A stretch of 64,000 nucleotides of DNA, taken from positions 1 to 64,000 of the forward strand of contig CAMPKC010000006.1 in the NCBI GenBank assembly GCA_946887045.1, in the 5' to 3' direction. Below are positions 16,090 through 25,035 of the stretch, piece after piece (positions within the stretch are counted from its first letter, which is position 1; each line of letters begins with the position of its first letter). Source of the DNA: an uncultured Sphingobacteriaceae bacterium. GTDB taxonomy: Bacteria; Bacteroidota; Bacteroidia; Sphingobacteriales; Sphingobacteriaceae. Made by a program: the position numbers and the translations under genes. The notes below the pieces were generated by a model. The model made no database searches, was not told the DNA's origin, and was given only the letters and a program-made list of their open reading frames with translations.

Positions 16090-16779
16090 TTAAACAAGAT
16101 AAAAGAAAGTAAATACGAATACCCAAACCAGGTCTACAAAGTGCCAGTAAAGACCAACTTTTTCAACCATCAGGTAACTACCTCTCTTGTGAAAAACATT
16201 TCCTACCGTCATCAAAAGAATAATGATATTAATGATTACCCCACTGAAAACGTGAAAACCGTGAAATCCAGTGATGGTAAAAAACAGGTTTGCAAACTGG
16301 GTAGCGCCAACCATATCACCCCCTTTGTAAAACTCCGGGATACTTCCCCACCAATACCCTTCATGATGAAGATGAGACCACTCTGCGGCCTGACATCCTA
16401 AGAATGTTGCGCCACCAATAATAGTCCATATCATCCAGGTAATTACTTCTTTCTTTGAATTTCTGTGGCCTGCTTCAACAGCAAGAACCATCGTTACAGA
16501 ACTCATAATCAGGATAAAAGTCATTATTCCCACAAATACAAGGGGGGCACCATGATCAGTTATTCCGGGGATAGATTGGAAAACTTCATCCGGATCAGGC
16601 CAGGTAAGTTTACTAAAGCGTTGTGCGCCGTAATAAACTAAGAATGCGGAAAATGTAAATGCATCCGAAACAAGAAAAAACCACATCATTATTTTGCCAT
16701 ACTCGACATCAACTGGTGATTTTCCACCGTCCCAAGCACCGGTTTTTACTTCGTCTAATTGTGAAATAGTCGTACTCAT
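16090..16779 (-). CDS. ctaE: Cytochrome c oxidase subunit III
   Basis: A 229-residue membrane protein with five to six helices. Signatures of heme-copper oxidase subunit III are KIMMWFFLVSDAFTFSAFLVYYGAQR near the start, AAEWSHLHHEG, FFTITGFHGFHVFSGVIINI, and the C-terminal GLYWHFVDLVWVFVFTFFYLV. Subunit III stabilises subunit I and binds lipid. A second subunit III homologue (16789-17391) lies 9 bp upstream; together they may make the full seven-helix subunit or be parallel copies. The membership in a subunit I, II, III, III, IV operon makes the call firm. Confidence 0.93.
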   Translation of the reverse strand: MSTTISQLDEVKTGAWDGGKSPVDVEYGKIMMWFFLVSDAFTFSAFLVYYGAQRFSKLTWPDPDEVFQSIPGITDHGAPLVFVGIMTFILIMSSVTMVLAVEAGHRNSKKEVITWMIWTIIGGATFLGCQAAEWSHLHHEGYWWGSIPEFYKGGDMVGATQFANLFFTITGFHGFHVFSGVIINIIILLMTVGNVFHKRGSYLMVEKVGLYWHFVDLVWVFVFTFFYLV

Positions 16780-16788
16780 TACGTTATT

Positions 16789-17391
16789 TTATTGGTTCAA
16801 AAGTAAGAAAACATATAAATAAATCCATAGTATATCTATAAAATGCCAAAATATAGATGTCACTTCCAAACGGAAGGTATTTCGAACCGGAGAAATGCCG
16901 GTAAGCTTTCCGGTAATAGCTTTGAAAAGCAAAGCTAATCCAACGACAATGTGCAGCAAATGGGCGGCTGTAAACACATAGATAAAAGAATGTGATGCGT
17001 TTGGATTGACAAAGGTTACACCCTGATTAAAAAGTGTTACCCAAGCCTGAAACTGAAATAAAAGAAAAGCTATGCCCAGGACAATTGTTATAGCAAGATA
17101 TAAATTTTGCTTACTAAACTGAAGTTTCTTGCCCGCGCTGTAAGCCAGATGCATAGTTACACTACTTAGAAGGATCACTAATGTGCTATATTTAAACACT
17201 TCCGGAAGAAGAGTCTTTATTCCTCTTGATGGATCACCGGCTGTATAAACTATATAACCGCTGGTAAGTCCGGCAAAGAAAATAAATGATGAAACCAAAA
17301 ATAACCACATCATAAACTTGCGTGCTCTCAGGTTTTCTCTGTCCTGATCAATAGGATTCGGAGTCATAATATCTATAGAATTACTTAACAT
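16789..17391 (-). CDS. Cytochrome c oxidase subunit III-like protein (second copy)
   Basis: The ATG at 17391 (MLSNSIDIMTPNPIDQ) overlaps the ctaB stop and is preferred to an in-frame TTG at 17442 lying inside ctaB; 200 residues. There are five predicted helices. The pattern is RARKFMMWLFLVSSFIFFAGLTSGYIVY, STLVILLSSVTMHLAYSAGK, SHSFIYVFTAAHLLHIVVGLALL and a C-terminal SIFWHFIDILWIYLYVFLLL, all typical of subunit III. It is more divergent than its neighbour at 16090-16779. Tandem subunit III genes are common in this phylum. Its likely job is structural in the aa3-type oxidase. Confidence 0.9.
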   Translation of the reverse strand: MLSNSIDIMTPNPIDQDRENLRARKFMMWLFLVSSFIFFAGLTSGYIVYTAGDPSRGIKTLLPEVFKYSTLVILLSSVTMHLAYSAGKKLQFSKQNLYLAITIVLGIAFLLFQFQAWVTLFNQGVTFVNPNASHSFIYVFTAAHLLHIVVGLALLFKAITGKLTGISPVRNTFRLEVTSIFWHFIDILWIYLYVFLLLNQ

Positions 17392-18253
17392 AATCAAACA
17401 ATAATACCAATTGTACCAACGGTAGATAGAAGAAAGAACCAAACATTACTTTTCGGGCAGATTCTATATCTAATTTTTTTAGAAGATTAAAAGCGGACCA
17501 ACAAAATAGTAAACCTGCTATAAGCGAAACTCCGCCGATTATGTAACCACCAAATCCCATGATGGTTGGCAATAAACTAACAGGAATCAAAATAATAGTT
17601 GAAAGAAAGGTTATCATAGCGCTGGTCCTGTCGCGTTTAGTAGTGGGCAACAGCCTGAAACCGGCCTTTTTATAATCATCATCTAACACCCAGGCTATAG
17701 CCCAAAAGTGAGGAAATTGCCATACAAACTGGATAAGGAAAAGAATAATCGGGACCCAGGAGATTTGTGGATGCTCGAATGCAGCAAAGTATCCGATAAG
17801 AGGAGGTAAGGCCCCGGGAAAAGCGCCTATAAAAACTGCGATAGGGGTTCTTCTTTTTGAAGGAGTATAGACAAATGCATACAGGAAAATCGAGAAAACA
17901 GAGAGAACGCCTGTCAAAAAATTCAGCTTTACCAATATCAACGTGCCCGCTATTCCCATAAACAAACTAAGCACCAGTGCTTGTCCTGTGGTCATCCTTC
18001 CCGCGGGAATTGGCCTGTCACTGGTGCGTACCATTAACTTATCAAGATCTTTCTCGATGATTTCATTAAACCCATTTGCTGCCCCTGTAACTAAAAAGCC
18101 ACCAATGGTTAAAATCAGCCAGTTTGTCCAGTTAATAAACTCCTGCTCTTTACTCCCTATCAAAAAGGAAACAGAGGCAGAAAACACCACAAGAAAAGTA
18201 AGTCTTAACTTAATTAACTTTTTAAAATCTGAAATAAAACTTCCTTCTGTCAC
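17381..18253 (-). CDS. ctaB: Heme O synthase (protoheme IX farnesyltransferase)
   Basis: A 290-residue UbiA-family membrane enzyme that adds a farnesyl group to heme B to give heme O. The two Asp/Asn motifs are in GFNEIIEKDLDKLMVRTSDRPIPAGRM (about residues 60-86) and in WVLDDDYKKAGFRLLPTTK (about 188-206). About nine helices are predicted. The start is GTG directly next to the ctaA stop codon (TAA GTG), with no spacing; no nearby ATG explains the conserved N-terminus better. Product heme O passes to CtaA, encoded just upstream. Confidence 0.93.
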   Translation of the reverse strand: MTEGSFISDFKKLIKLRLTFLVVFSASVSFLIGSKEQEFINWTNWLILTIGGFLVTGAANGFNEIIEKDLDKLMVRTSDRPIPAGRMTTGQALVLSLFMGIAGTLILVKLNFLTGVLSVFSIFLYAFVYTPSKRRTPIAVFIGAFPGALPPLIGYFAAFEHPQISWVPIILFLIQFVWQFPHFWAIAWVLDDDYKKAGFRLLPTTKRDRTSAMITFLSTIILIPVSLLPTIMGFGGYIIGGVSLIAGLLFCWSAFNLLKKLDIESARKVMFGSFFYLPLVQLVLLFDYVK

Positions 18254-19324
18254 TTATCTTACAATTCTGGATTTATATAATTTATTCTGCTTCAATAATA
18301 AAAACAGGTAATACTGCGCACCAAATATTAAACTAGCCAGAAACAAATGAACTGTCTGAGCAATAGGTGGCAAAGCAAGGCGGGAGAGAATGATTCCTGT
18401 AACGATTTGGGCAATTATTAACAATGTTATATAGATCATGTACCTAAAATGAAGGGTATTTCCCAAATATTTTCTCCTTATTAATACCAGCAAAACCAAA
18501 TTGAAGATAAAAACAACAATTGCCAGATCGCGGTGCAAATTGAACTGGAAACCGACCTTCTGCATCCATTCAGGCCGTCCCAAATAATTCATCGATTCTG
18601 CAACAGCGTCTATTTCTTCTCTAACTTCTGTACCCAGTGCAATTTGAATGATAGTTAAAAATAATGCGATAACAGTTACCACCCGAATTCCGCCAGCATG
18701 CTGATTCGACAAGAGGCTTCGATCCCTTAAAATTCTGGCCTGGAAGTATGTATAAATGCTAACAGCAACAATCGCCAAGGCCAAGAGCATATGAACGGTA
18801 ACTACCCATGACAGCAAATTTGTCGAAACAACGATAGATCCTAACCAGGCCTGAAAAACAACCAATATTAGGTTGAGCCAACTTAAAAAGAATATACGTT
18901 TCCGCGACTTTAAATAGGTTAAGGATAGAAGAGCACAGCCCAGCAGAAGAAACCCAGTGAGCGCGCCAATCAATCGGTTGACATACTCAGTCCATGTTTT
19001 AGCCGCATTGAATTCTTCTGGATGTAAAATAGTTCTATCCTCCCGAATACGAGAAGCCAATTCACCAAAACCCAAAACGTCAAGACTGCGTGCAAATCGT
19101 TCATTCTTCTTTACACGCTGTTGAACAAATCTCTGCTGATAACCGTGCGGAAGCTGAGATTCATTTGTAGGAGGAACTATTCTGTCAAAACATTTAGGCC
19201 AATCCGGGCATCCCATACCCGATCCGGTACTGCGCACTATGCCGCCTGCAAGAATCAGTACAAAAAGAAATACAATGGCGAGGAAATTGGCCGCCAAAAA
19301 TCTTCTTTCACTTGAGGGATACAT
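18254..19324 (-). CDS. ctaA: Heme A synthase (CtaA/COX15 family)
   Basis: A 356-residue membrane protein with eight helices that oxidises heme O to heme A. Signatures are ILAGGIVRSTGSGMGCPDWPKCFDRIVPP (with the Cys pair C39/C45 region), EYVNRLIGALTGFLLLGCALL, WLGSIVVSTNLLSWVVTVHMLLALAI and the second half RDLAIVVFIF and TVHLFLASLIFGAQYY, carrying the heme-ligand His residues. It shares an operon with ctaB. A stable hairpin lies between it and ctaD upstream, so its expression may be set partly apart from that of subunit I. Confidence 0.92.
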   Translation of the reverse strand: MYPSSERRFLAANFLAIVFLFVLILAGGIVRSTGSGMGCPDWPKCFDRIVPPTNESQLPHGYQQRFVQQRVKKNERFARSLDVLGFGELASRIREDRTILHPEEFNAAKTWTEYVNRLIGALTGFLLLGCALLSLTYLKSRKRIFFLSWLNLILVVFQAWLGSIVVSTNLLSWVVTVHMLLALAIVAVSIYTYFQARILRDRSLLSNQHAGGIRVVTVIALFLTIIQIALGTEVREEIDAVAESMNYLGRPEWMQKVGFQFNLHRDLAIVVFIFNLVLLVLIRRKYLGNTLHFRYMIYITLLIIAQIVTGIILSRLALPPIAQTVHLFLASLIFGAQYYLFLLLKQNKLYKSRIVR

Positions 19325-19338
19325 AGTTTGAAAATAAA

Positions 19339-19382
19339 TTGGGGTATCCCAGTAAGCAATGAACTTACAGCAGATACCCCAA
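19339..19382 (-). terminator. Two-stage hairpin after ctaD
   Basis: TTGGGGTATC pairs with GATACCCCAA (10 bp) and an inner GTAAG/CTTAC pair closes the loop. On the minus strand it is followed by AATTTATTTT. It may be a terminator or attenuator separating act-cox genes from ctaA and downstream assembly genes. Confidence 0.65.
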
Positions 19383-19400
19383 ACCTTATTTAATATATAA

Positions 19401-21293
19401 TTAAACGCCTTGTTCAGCTTCTGCCTGTTGCTTTTTCTGCCATTCTAATTGTATTCTTTCCGCCTCAGGATTTCCTTCAAAGTCGTGAGGCAAGTTTGAA
19501 CTCATAGTTTGAGAGAAAGGAGTTGTCTGCGGAATAAAGTCCTCCGCGTGACCAGGCTTACTGTAATCGTATGGCCAACGGTATACTGTTGGAATCTCGC
19601 CAGGCCAGTTCCCGTGAAGGTGCTCCACAGGAGTTGTCCATTCCATTGTATTTGATTCCCACGGATTTTGAGTAGCCTTTTTACCGTAAAATATTGAATA
19701 GAAAAAATTCCAAAGGAAAGCGACCTGCCCTAAAGCTGCGATGATTGCAGCCCATGAAACAAAGGTATTTACCGTTAACCATTCTTTCATGAATTCGAAT
19801 TCGGTGAAAGCATAATAACGACGAGGTACGCCATCAAGTCCCATAAAGTGCATTGGGAAGAATACCAGGTATGCTCCAATGAATGTAAACCAGAAGTGTA
19901 AATAACCAAGTTTCTCGTCCATTAACCTTCCAAACATCTTAGGATACCAGTGGTACACACCACAAAGCATTCCGCAAATTGCTGCAGACCCCATCACAAG
20001 GTGAAAGTGTGCGACAACGAAATATGTATCATGTAAAGGAATATCTAAAGCTGCATTACCAAGGAAAATACCTGTTAAACCACCAGAGATGAAGAACGAA
20101 ACCAAACCGATTGCAAACATCATAGCCGGAGTGAAACGGATATTTCCGCGCCAGATAGTAGCCAGCCAGTTAAATGATTTCACGGCAGAAGGCACCGCAA
20201 TAATCAAGGTTGTTATCATGAACACCCCGCCTAAAAACGGATTCATCCCGGTAACAAACATATGGTGTCCCCACACAATAAAGGATAATACACTAATTCC
20301 AATTAAAGAGTAAACCATGGCATGATACCCAAAAATTGGTTTACGTGAATTTGTAGCCATTACCTCAGAAGCTATACCCATTGCAGGCATAATCACGATG
20401 TACACTTCGGGGTGGCCAAGGAACCAGAACAAATGCTGAAACAAGATTGGGCTACCACCTTGCTGAGGTAATACCTGACCCTGAACAACAATTTCCGATA
20501 AATAAAAGCTTGTTCCGAAACTACGATCAAATATCAATAATACAACACCGGCAACGAGTACAGGAAATGATAACACACCCAAAATCGCTGTTAAGAAAAA
20601 TGACCAGATTGTTAATGGCATTTTCCACATATCCATCCCTTTTGTACGCATATTAAGCACTGTACTGATGTAATTTAGTGCTCCCATTAATGATGATGCA
20701 ATAAAAAACACCATACTGATCAACCATAAAGTCATACCTGCAGCCGATCCTGATATTGATTGGGGCAACGCAGACAGAGGAGGATAAATAGTCCAACCAG
20801 CACTTGCAGGTCCACTCTCCACAAAGAAAGATGCCATCATTATAACACAAGCTGTAAAGAAGAACCAAAATGATAACATATTTACAAACGGAGATGCCAT
20901 ATCGCGGGCACCAATTTGTAAGGGAATTAATAGGTTACTAAAAGTTCCGCTTAATCCGGCAGTAAGTACAAAGAATACCATAATGGTACCATGTATGGTA
21001 ACTAAAGCCAAATAAAAATCCGGTTTAATCCTGCCACCCTCTGCCCATTTTCCAAGAAAAGTTTCCAACAGAGGGAAGCTTTGATCAGGCCATCCAAGCT
21101 GGATACGGAAAAGTATAGAAAGAAGCATCCCAATAACCGCCATAATAATACCGGTGATAAGGAATTGCTTTGCAATCATTTTATGATCCTGACTAAATAC
21201 ATATTTAGTCAGAAAAGTCTCATGGTGATGACCATGATCATCGTGGCTATGTCCAGAATGCTCTAATGTATGCTGAATCGCTGTGCTTGCCAT
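19401..21293 (-). CDS. ctaD: Cytochrome c oxidase subunit I (heme-copper oxidase, A1-like)
   Basis: A 630-residue core subunit that reduces oxygen at the heme a3-CuB site and pumps protons. The N-terminus is His-rich and about twelve helices follow. Ligand motifs are LVTIHGTIMVFFVLTAG (low-spin heme His), FWFLGHPEVYIVIMPAMGI (GHPEVY with the Glu of the D-channel and the crosslinked His-Tyr), VWGHHMFVTGMNP (CuB His pair) and HDTYFVVAHFHLVMG (heme a3 and heme a His). GHPEV matches the A1 subtype. The C-terminal extension carries TVYRWPYDYSKPG. It follows subunit II by 18 bp. Confidence 0.96.
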   Translation of the reverse strand: MASTAIQHTLEHSGHSHDDHGHHHETFLTKYVFSQDHKMIAKQFLITGIIMAVIGMLLSILFRIQLGWPDQSFPLLETFLGKWAEGGRIKPDFYLALVTIHGTIMVFFVLTAGLSGTFSNLLIPLQIGARDMASPFVNMLSFWFFFTACVIMMASFFVESGPASAGWTIYPPLSALPQSISGSAAGMTLWLISMVFFIASSLMGALNYISTVLNMRTKGMDMWKMPLTIWSFFLTAILGVLSFPVLVAGVVLLIFDRSFGTSFYLSEIVVQGQVLPQQGGSPILFQHLFWFLGHPEVYIVIMPAMGIASEVMATNSRKPIFGYHAMVYSLIGISVLSFIVWGHHMFVTGMNPFLGGVFMITTLIIAVPSAVKSFNWLATIWRGNIRFTPAMMFAIGLVSFFISGGLTGIFLGNAALDIPLHDTYFVVAHFHLVMGSAAICGMLCGVYHWYPKMFGRLMDEKLGYLHFWFTFIGAYLVFFPMHFMGLDGVPRRYYAFTEFEFMKEWLTVNTFVSWAAIIAALGQVAFLWNFFYSIFYGKKATQNPWESNTMEWTTPVEHLHGNWPGEIPTVYRWPYDYSKPGHAEDFIPQTTPFSQTMSSNLPHDFEGNPEAERIQLEWQKKQQAEAEQGV

Positions 21294-21311
21294 ATCTCGC
21301 TGTATCTGAAA

Positions 21312-22622
21312 TTATTTGTTTAATGCTAATTTATTATTTGCTGAAGCTTCGATCTTCTCAGCCGCCTGCAGCTCTTTCTTCATATCATCGTTGAAGAATA
21401 AAGGTTGTTTCGCTATCCACTCTGCGTATTCAGACTCACTAACAACTTTAACAACGTATTGCATGTTATAATGCCCGGCACCACAAATCTTTGCACATAA
21501 TAATGTATAATTAAATGCAGCGTTGCCAGTTTTCTCACGCATCTGCTCCGTTGTCAAAATCGGAGTAATTTGAAAATATGTAGGCATCCCGGGAACTGCG
21601 TTGATTTGAGCTCTAAAGTCAGGAAGGTAAAAGCTATGTAAAACGTCTTTCGAACGAATAGTAAATCGTACCGGCTTTCCAACAGGCAACACAATCTCGC
21701 CACCCAGTTTATCGTCCCAGCTTTTTGGATCTTTAAAATCAATACCCAGAGAGTTTGTCGGGCTGGTAAGTTTATAATTTCTTAGACCCAATTCATTGTT
21801 ATCTCCGGCATATCTCACGTTCCATTTAAATTGCTCGCCAGTTACTTCAATACTCAAAGCGCTTTTTATATCGGCATCAGATGGACTGGTGATTGTCCTC
21901 CAGGTAAAGAATCCGTATAAAACCAAAACAGTAAGGGCAAGAGCAGGGATGATCGTCCAAAGTCGCTCAATGAAATTATTGTGAGGGTAGAAGTATGCCT
22001 TACGATTATCATTTGCGGAATATCTGAAGGCAAATCCAAATAATAAAATTTGAGTAATAACAAAGACAATTGTTGTAATCACAATTGTAGTCATCATCAT
22101 AGAATCTAAAACCAGACCGTGTTCAGAAGCTGAGGCGCCCGAAGACATGTTTCCCCAAACCTTGTACGACCAGTATGTACCGTAAAGACCTAAAACAAGA
22201 GTTATAGCGAAAAGAACACCTTGGATTTTGTTCCAGTTAAGATGTTTCTTCTTACCGTGAATCTCGCTGGTTAACTCGTATACCCTCAATACTTTTCCTA
22301 TAATGGCAATGAAAACGCACAAAAGGAAAAAGGCTAAGAGATAATAAGATACCGATTTATATAACTCTGTATTGTCTTTAACTTCAGCAGTTTCAAGTGT
22401 ACTTGCATCGTCTTCAGCCGTTTCTGTGATTTCTACCGGAGTATCCCCGATTGAACCGATTGAAGAGTTAATTTGCTGTGCTGTATCGGTCGCTGCTGCT
22501 GTATCTGCTGCAACCGTCTGTTCTAATGCGCCTTGTGCGTTAGCAAAACCAGAGACAGCCATCAGGCAAACAAACATTATGATAGAGAATATTCTGCCTT
22601 TTATTGATTTATTAAACCTCAT
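21312..22622 (-). CDS. ctaC: Cytochrome c oxidase subunit II
   Basis: A 436-residue protein, long for the family. It has an N-terminal signal (ending about ANAQ, residue 29), an Ala/Thr-rich linker, an extra helix at about 90-110, then the two usual helices. The cupredoxin domain follows, with VLHSFYLPDFRAQINAVPGMPTYFQ and the CuA site CAKICGAGHYNM (Cys-x3-Cys-x3-His-x2-Met). There is no fused cytochrome c domain, so the electron donor must be a separate heme protein, likely ActE or the N-terminal heme of ActA. It lies between actF and ctaD in the operon. Confidence 0.94.
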   Translation of the reverse strand: MRFNKSIKGRIFSIIMFVCLMAVSGFANAQGALEQTVAADTAAATDTAQQINSSIGSIGDTPVEITETAEDDASTLETAEVKDNTELYKSVSYYLLAFFLLCVFIAIIGKVLRVYELTSEIHGKKKHLNWNKIQGVLFAITLVLGLYGTYWSYKVWGNMSSGASASEHGLVLDSMMMTTIVITTIVFVITQILLFGFAFRYSANDNRKAYFYPHNNFIERLWTIIPALALTVLVLYGFFTWRTITSPSDADIKSALSIEVTGEQFKWNVRYAGDNNELGLRNYKLTSPTNSLGIDFKDPKSWDDKLGGEIVLPVGKPVRFTIRSKDVLHSFYLPDFRAQINAVPGMPTYFQITPILTTEQMREKTGNAAFNYTLLCAKICGAGHYNMQYVVKVVSESEYAEWIAKQPLFFNDDMKKELQAAEKIEASANNKLALNK

Positions 22623-22660
22623 TTTTTTATTTGCAATTCGTTAATAAATAGCTCTGTCTT

Positions 22661-23899
22661 TTAGATCTGATGATGTAAGCTCTCCTCCAGTAATGGATGA
22701 TTCTGCGGCACCAAAGGTTTGCTTGCAAGTTTGGTTAACATGAGGAACGTGAACAGCCCTACAAAACCGATTGCAATTCCAATTTCTGTAATACCAAAAT
22801 CACGATTGCTTTCTAAGCTACCAGGCATAATCATCATATAATAATCCAGCCAATGTCCACACAGCAATAGAATACAAACAAACATCAGTACGTTAATCTG
22901 GCGTTTTGCATCACGTGTCATAAGTATCAGAACCGGAGCCAGGAAATTAATCACGATGTTTAACCAAAACCAGAACTGATATTCAGGCTCCCAACGTTTG
23001 TAGAAATAAACGGTTTCCTCAGGTATGTTAGCATACCAGATCAACAAAAATTGTGAGAACCAAACATATGTCCAGAAGATAGAGAACGCGAAGATAAACT
23101 TCCCTAGATCGTGTAAGTGATTATGATTAACCCATGTTAAATGACCCGCCTTTTTCAACAAAATAATTGTCAGAGTAATTGCGCATAATCCACTAACCCA
23201 CATGGCTGCAAAATTGTACCAGCCGAACATGGTAGAGAACCAGTGAGCCTCTATTGACATGATAGTATCAAATGACCATATAGGAGTTGTGAAACCAAAT
23301 ATCACCAAAAATATAGTGGACATTTTAATACTCTTATTGTGATTTGACAATCCGCCAACTTTATCTTCATTATTAGAGTAGCGTGTTAACAATAAAGCGA
23401 AAATGCTGTAAATACCCAAAAACACCACCTGACGTACCAGGAAAAATGGTACGTTCAAAAAGCTTGCCTTTTCGGCGATTATCGGATCAAAATTCTCATG
23501 TCCTTCTACCGTCAAGCCCTCATGATTCCAGTGATGATATAAGTTGTGGGTAAATAAACCAGCAGTTATAATTGCGATCAATATTACTGCGGAGATAGGC
23601 AATACTTTCGCAAAAGCTTGCGGAATGCGAAGTAAGCCTGCGGACCAACCTGCCTGTGCAACAAATTGAAGAGCAACGAAAAATGCCCCTGCAGCGCATA
23701 CGCAGGTAAAGTAATAACCCATTAAAAGAAGATTTGCGAATGTACGCTCCGCCCTGTGTGCTTCATGGGGATCTAATAAGAATCCATAAGCTATTGCTAA
23801 TACACCAATTAATATTGCAATGAGGCTCCAGGTTTTTGCTTTACCCGAGAATTCGAATTGTTCGCTGAAATTATGTGTAGTATGATTGTGAGTTCCCAT
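22661..23899 (-). CDS. actF: Alternative complex III subunit ActF (NrfD-type membrane protein)
   Basis: A 412-residue protein with about ten helices, a paralogue of ActC in alternative complex III (ACIII). Visible: a short soluble start, KAKTWSLIAILIGVLAIAYGFLLDPHEAHRAERTFANLLLMGYYF, the HNLYHHWNHEGL loop, and QFWFWLNIVINFLAPVLILMTRDAKRQ. ACIII oxidises menaquinol and passes electrons to a cytochrome or directly to the oxidase. ActF packs against the membrane core and may add a proton path. It follows actE by 14 bp and precedes ctaC, matching the known act-cox gene order of Bacteroidota. Confidence 0.92.
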   Translation of the reverse strand: MGTHNHTTHNFSEQFEFSGKAKTWSLIAILIGVLAIAYGFLLDPHEAHRAERTFANLLLMGYYFTCVCAAGAFFVALQFVAQAGWSAGLLRIPQAFAKVLPISAVILIAIITAGLFTHNLYHHWNHEGLTVEGHENFDPIIAEKASFLNVPFFLVRQVVFLGIYSIFALLLTRYSNNEDKVGGLSNHNKSIKMSTIFLVIFGFTTPIWSFDTIMSIEAHWFSTMFGWYNFAAMWVSGLCAITLTIILLKKAGHLTWVNHNHLHDLGKFIFAFSIFWTYVWFSQFLLIWYANIPEETVYFYKRWEPEYQFWFWLNIVINFLAPVLILMTRDAKRQINVLMFVCILLLCGHWLDYYMMIMPGSLESNRDFGITEIGIAIGFVGLFTFLMLTKLASKPLVPQNHPLLEESLHHQI

Positions 23900-23913
23900 T
23901 TTTTGGCTAAAAC

Positions 23914-24504
23914 TTAAAATTGAGCTTTTTGCAATTCATGAACATACATTACGATTTTCCATCGCTCTGTAGGAGAAAGTTGTGTACGATGGGGGCCCAT
24001 AAGGTTTACACCGTAAGTAATTGTGTGGAATATTTTTCCGTCAGTTAAAGCACTCATCGCGCCTCCTCTTGACGAGTTTCCTGTTGAATACGAAGGTGGC
24101 GGAGGAAATTTATCAAGCTTAATAATGCTGCCATCTCCATTTCCTGTTGCACCGTGGCAATGAGAACACATATTACGGTAAAGTGCTCTACCCTCTGCTA
24201 AAGAAGTCGGTGTTACGGGAACAGGATTTTTCAAACCGGTACTTGCCGCATTATAACCTTCCAATGTATTTGGATATTCTTCAACAACCCTGTCAAATCC
24301 AACCGGAGTGGTTCCTTCAGGAGGTAATTGAGCAGTTTGCTTGTTAGCGAAATTTTCATTTGCCTGATCCGGATTATAAGCAATCGGATCGTACATATTA
24401 CGGGCATACTCCCACCCCGGACTTTTGTTATCACCGCATGATGATATAAAAGCCACAGATGCAGCAGTAAAAAAAGTAAGGCTTAATATCCTGAGCTTAT
24501 TCAT
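23914..24504 (-). CDS. actE: Alternative complex III monoheme cytochrome ActE (lipoprotein)
   Basis: The ATG at 24504 (MNKLRIL) makes a compact SPII signal with the lipid Cys at residue 23 (FISSC); an ATG three codons upstream is also possible. The 196-residue product is a class I cytochrome c: the heme motif CSHCH lies at about residues 113-117 after SLAEGRALYRNM and a candidate axial Met is in YGVNLMGPH. ActE carries electrons from the ActA/ActB chain to the oxidase. The start overlaps the end of actD by eight bases, so the two are translationally coupled. Confidence 0.92.
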   Translation of the reverse strand: MNKLRILSLTFFTAASVAFISSCGDNKSPGWEYARNMYDPIAYNPDQANENFANKQTAQLPPEGTTPVGFDRVVEEYPNTLEGYNAASTGLKNPVPVTPTSLAEGRALYRNMCSHCHGATGNGDGSIIKLDKFPPPPSYSTGNSSRGGAMSALTDGKIFHTITYGVNLMGPHRTQLSPTERWKIVMYVHELQKAQF

Positions 24505-25033
24505 AACTAACATATTTCCTTTCGTTGTGCATAACTTCTACAGCACCAGCTTCATTTAATAAATCGACGATTTTATCAGGGTATGGATTTGACTTTGCAT
24601 CAATTGCAATTATAAACCTGTCATTCGTAGCTCTTAGATCCATAACTCTTGGAGCACGTCCGGGGAAAAAATGGTTAGCATAAAAGAAGCATGCCATCAT
24701 TCCAAAGGATGCAAAAAGCACTGTAAGCTCAAAACAAATCGGAACAAAGTTCGGCATTGCGAACGCAGGCTTACCCCCGATATTCATTGGCCAGTCATAA
24801 ACCAGCATATAATAAATCATAGAGAACCCGGTAAGTGTTCCGGTAATACCAAAGCAAAATGCTGCGATGGGTAAACGAGAACGCTTGTGGCCCAACTTCT
24901 GCTCAATACCATGAATAGGTATTGGAGTATAAGCATCGTAAATGCTTATATTATTTTCCTGTAACTTTTCGATCCCGTGCATCATATCATCAGGATCTTC
25001 AAAATGACCTAAAATATATTTCGTGTTGCTCAT
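24497..25033 (-). CDS. actD: Alternative complex III subunit ActD (DUF3341)
   Basis: A 178-residue protein with two predicted helices (about 60-80 and 97-118). The N-terminus YILGHFEDPDDMMHGIEKLQENNISIYDAYTPIPIHGIEQKLG is the DUF3341 signature and forms a cytoplasmic domain. PHxFPGRAPRVMDLRATNDRFIIAIDA closes the protein. ActD clamps the membrane part of ACIII and has no redox cofactor. It lies 2 bp after actC and overlaps actE, as in other act operons. Confidence 0.93.
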   Translation of the reverse strand: MSNTKYILGHFEDPDDMMHGIEKLQENNISIYDAYTPIPIHGIEQKLGHKRSRLPIAAFCFGITGTLTGFSMIYYMLVYDWPMNIGGKPAFAMPNFVPICFELTVLFASFGMMACFFYANHFFPGRAPRVMDLRATNDRFIIAIDAKSNPYPDKIVDLLNEAGAVEVMHNERKYVSYE

Positions 25034-25035
25034 TG

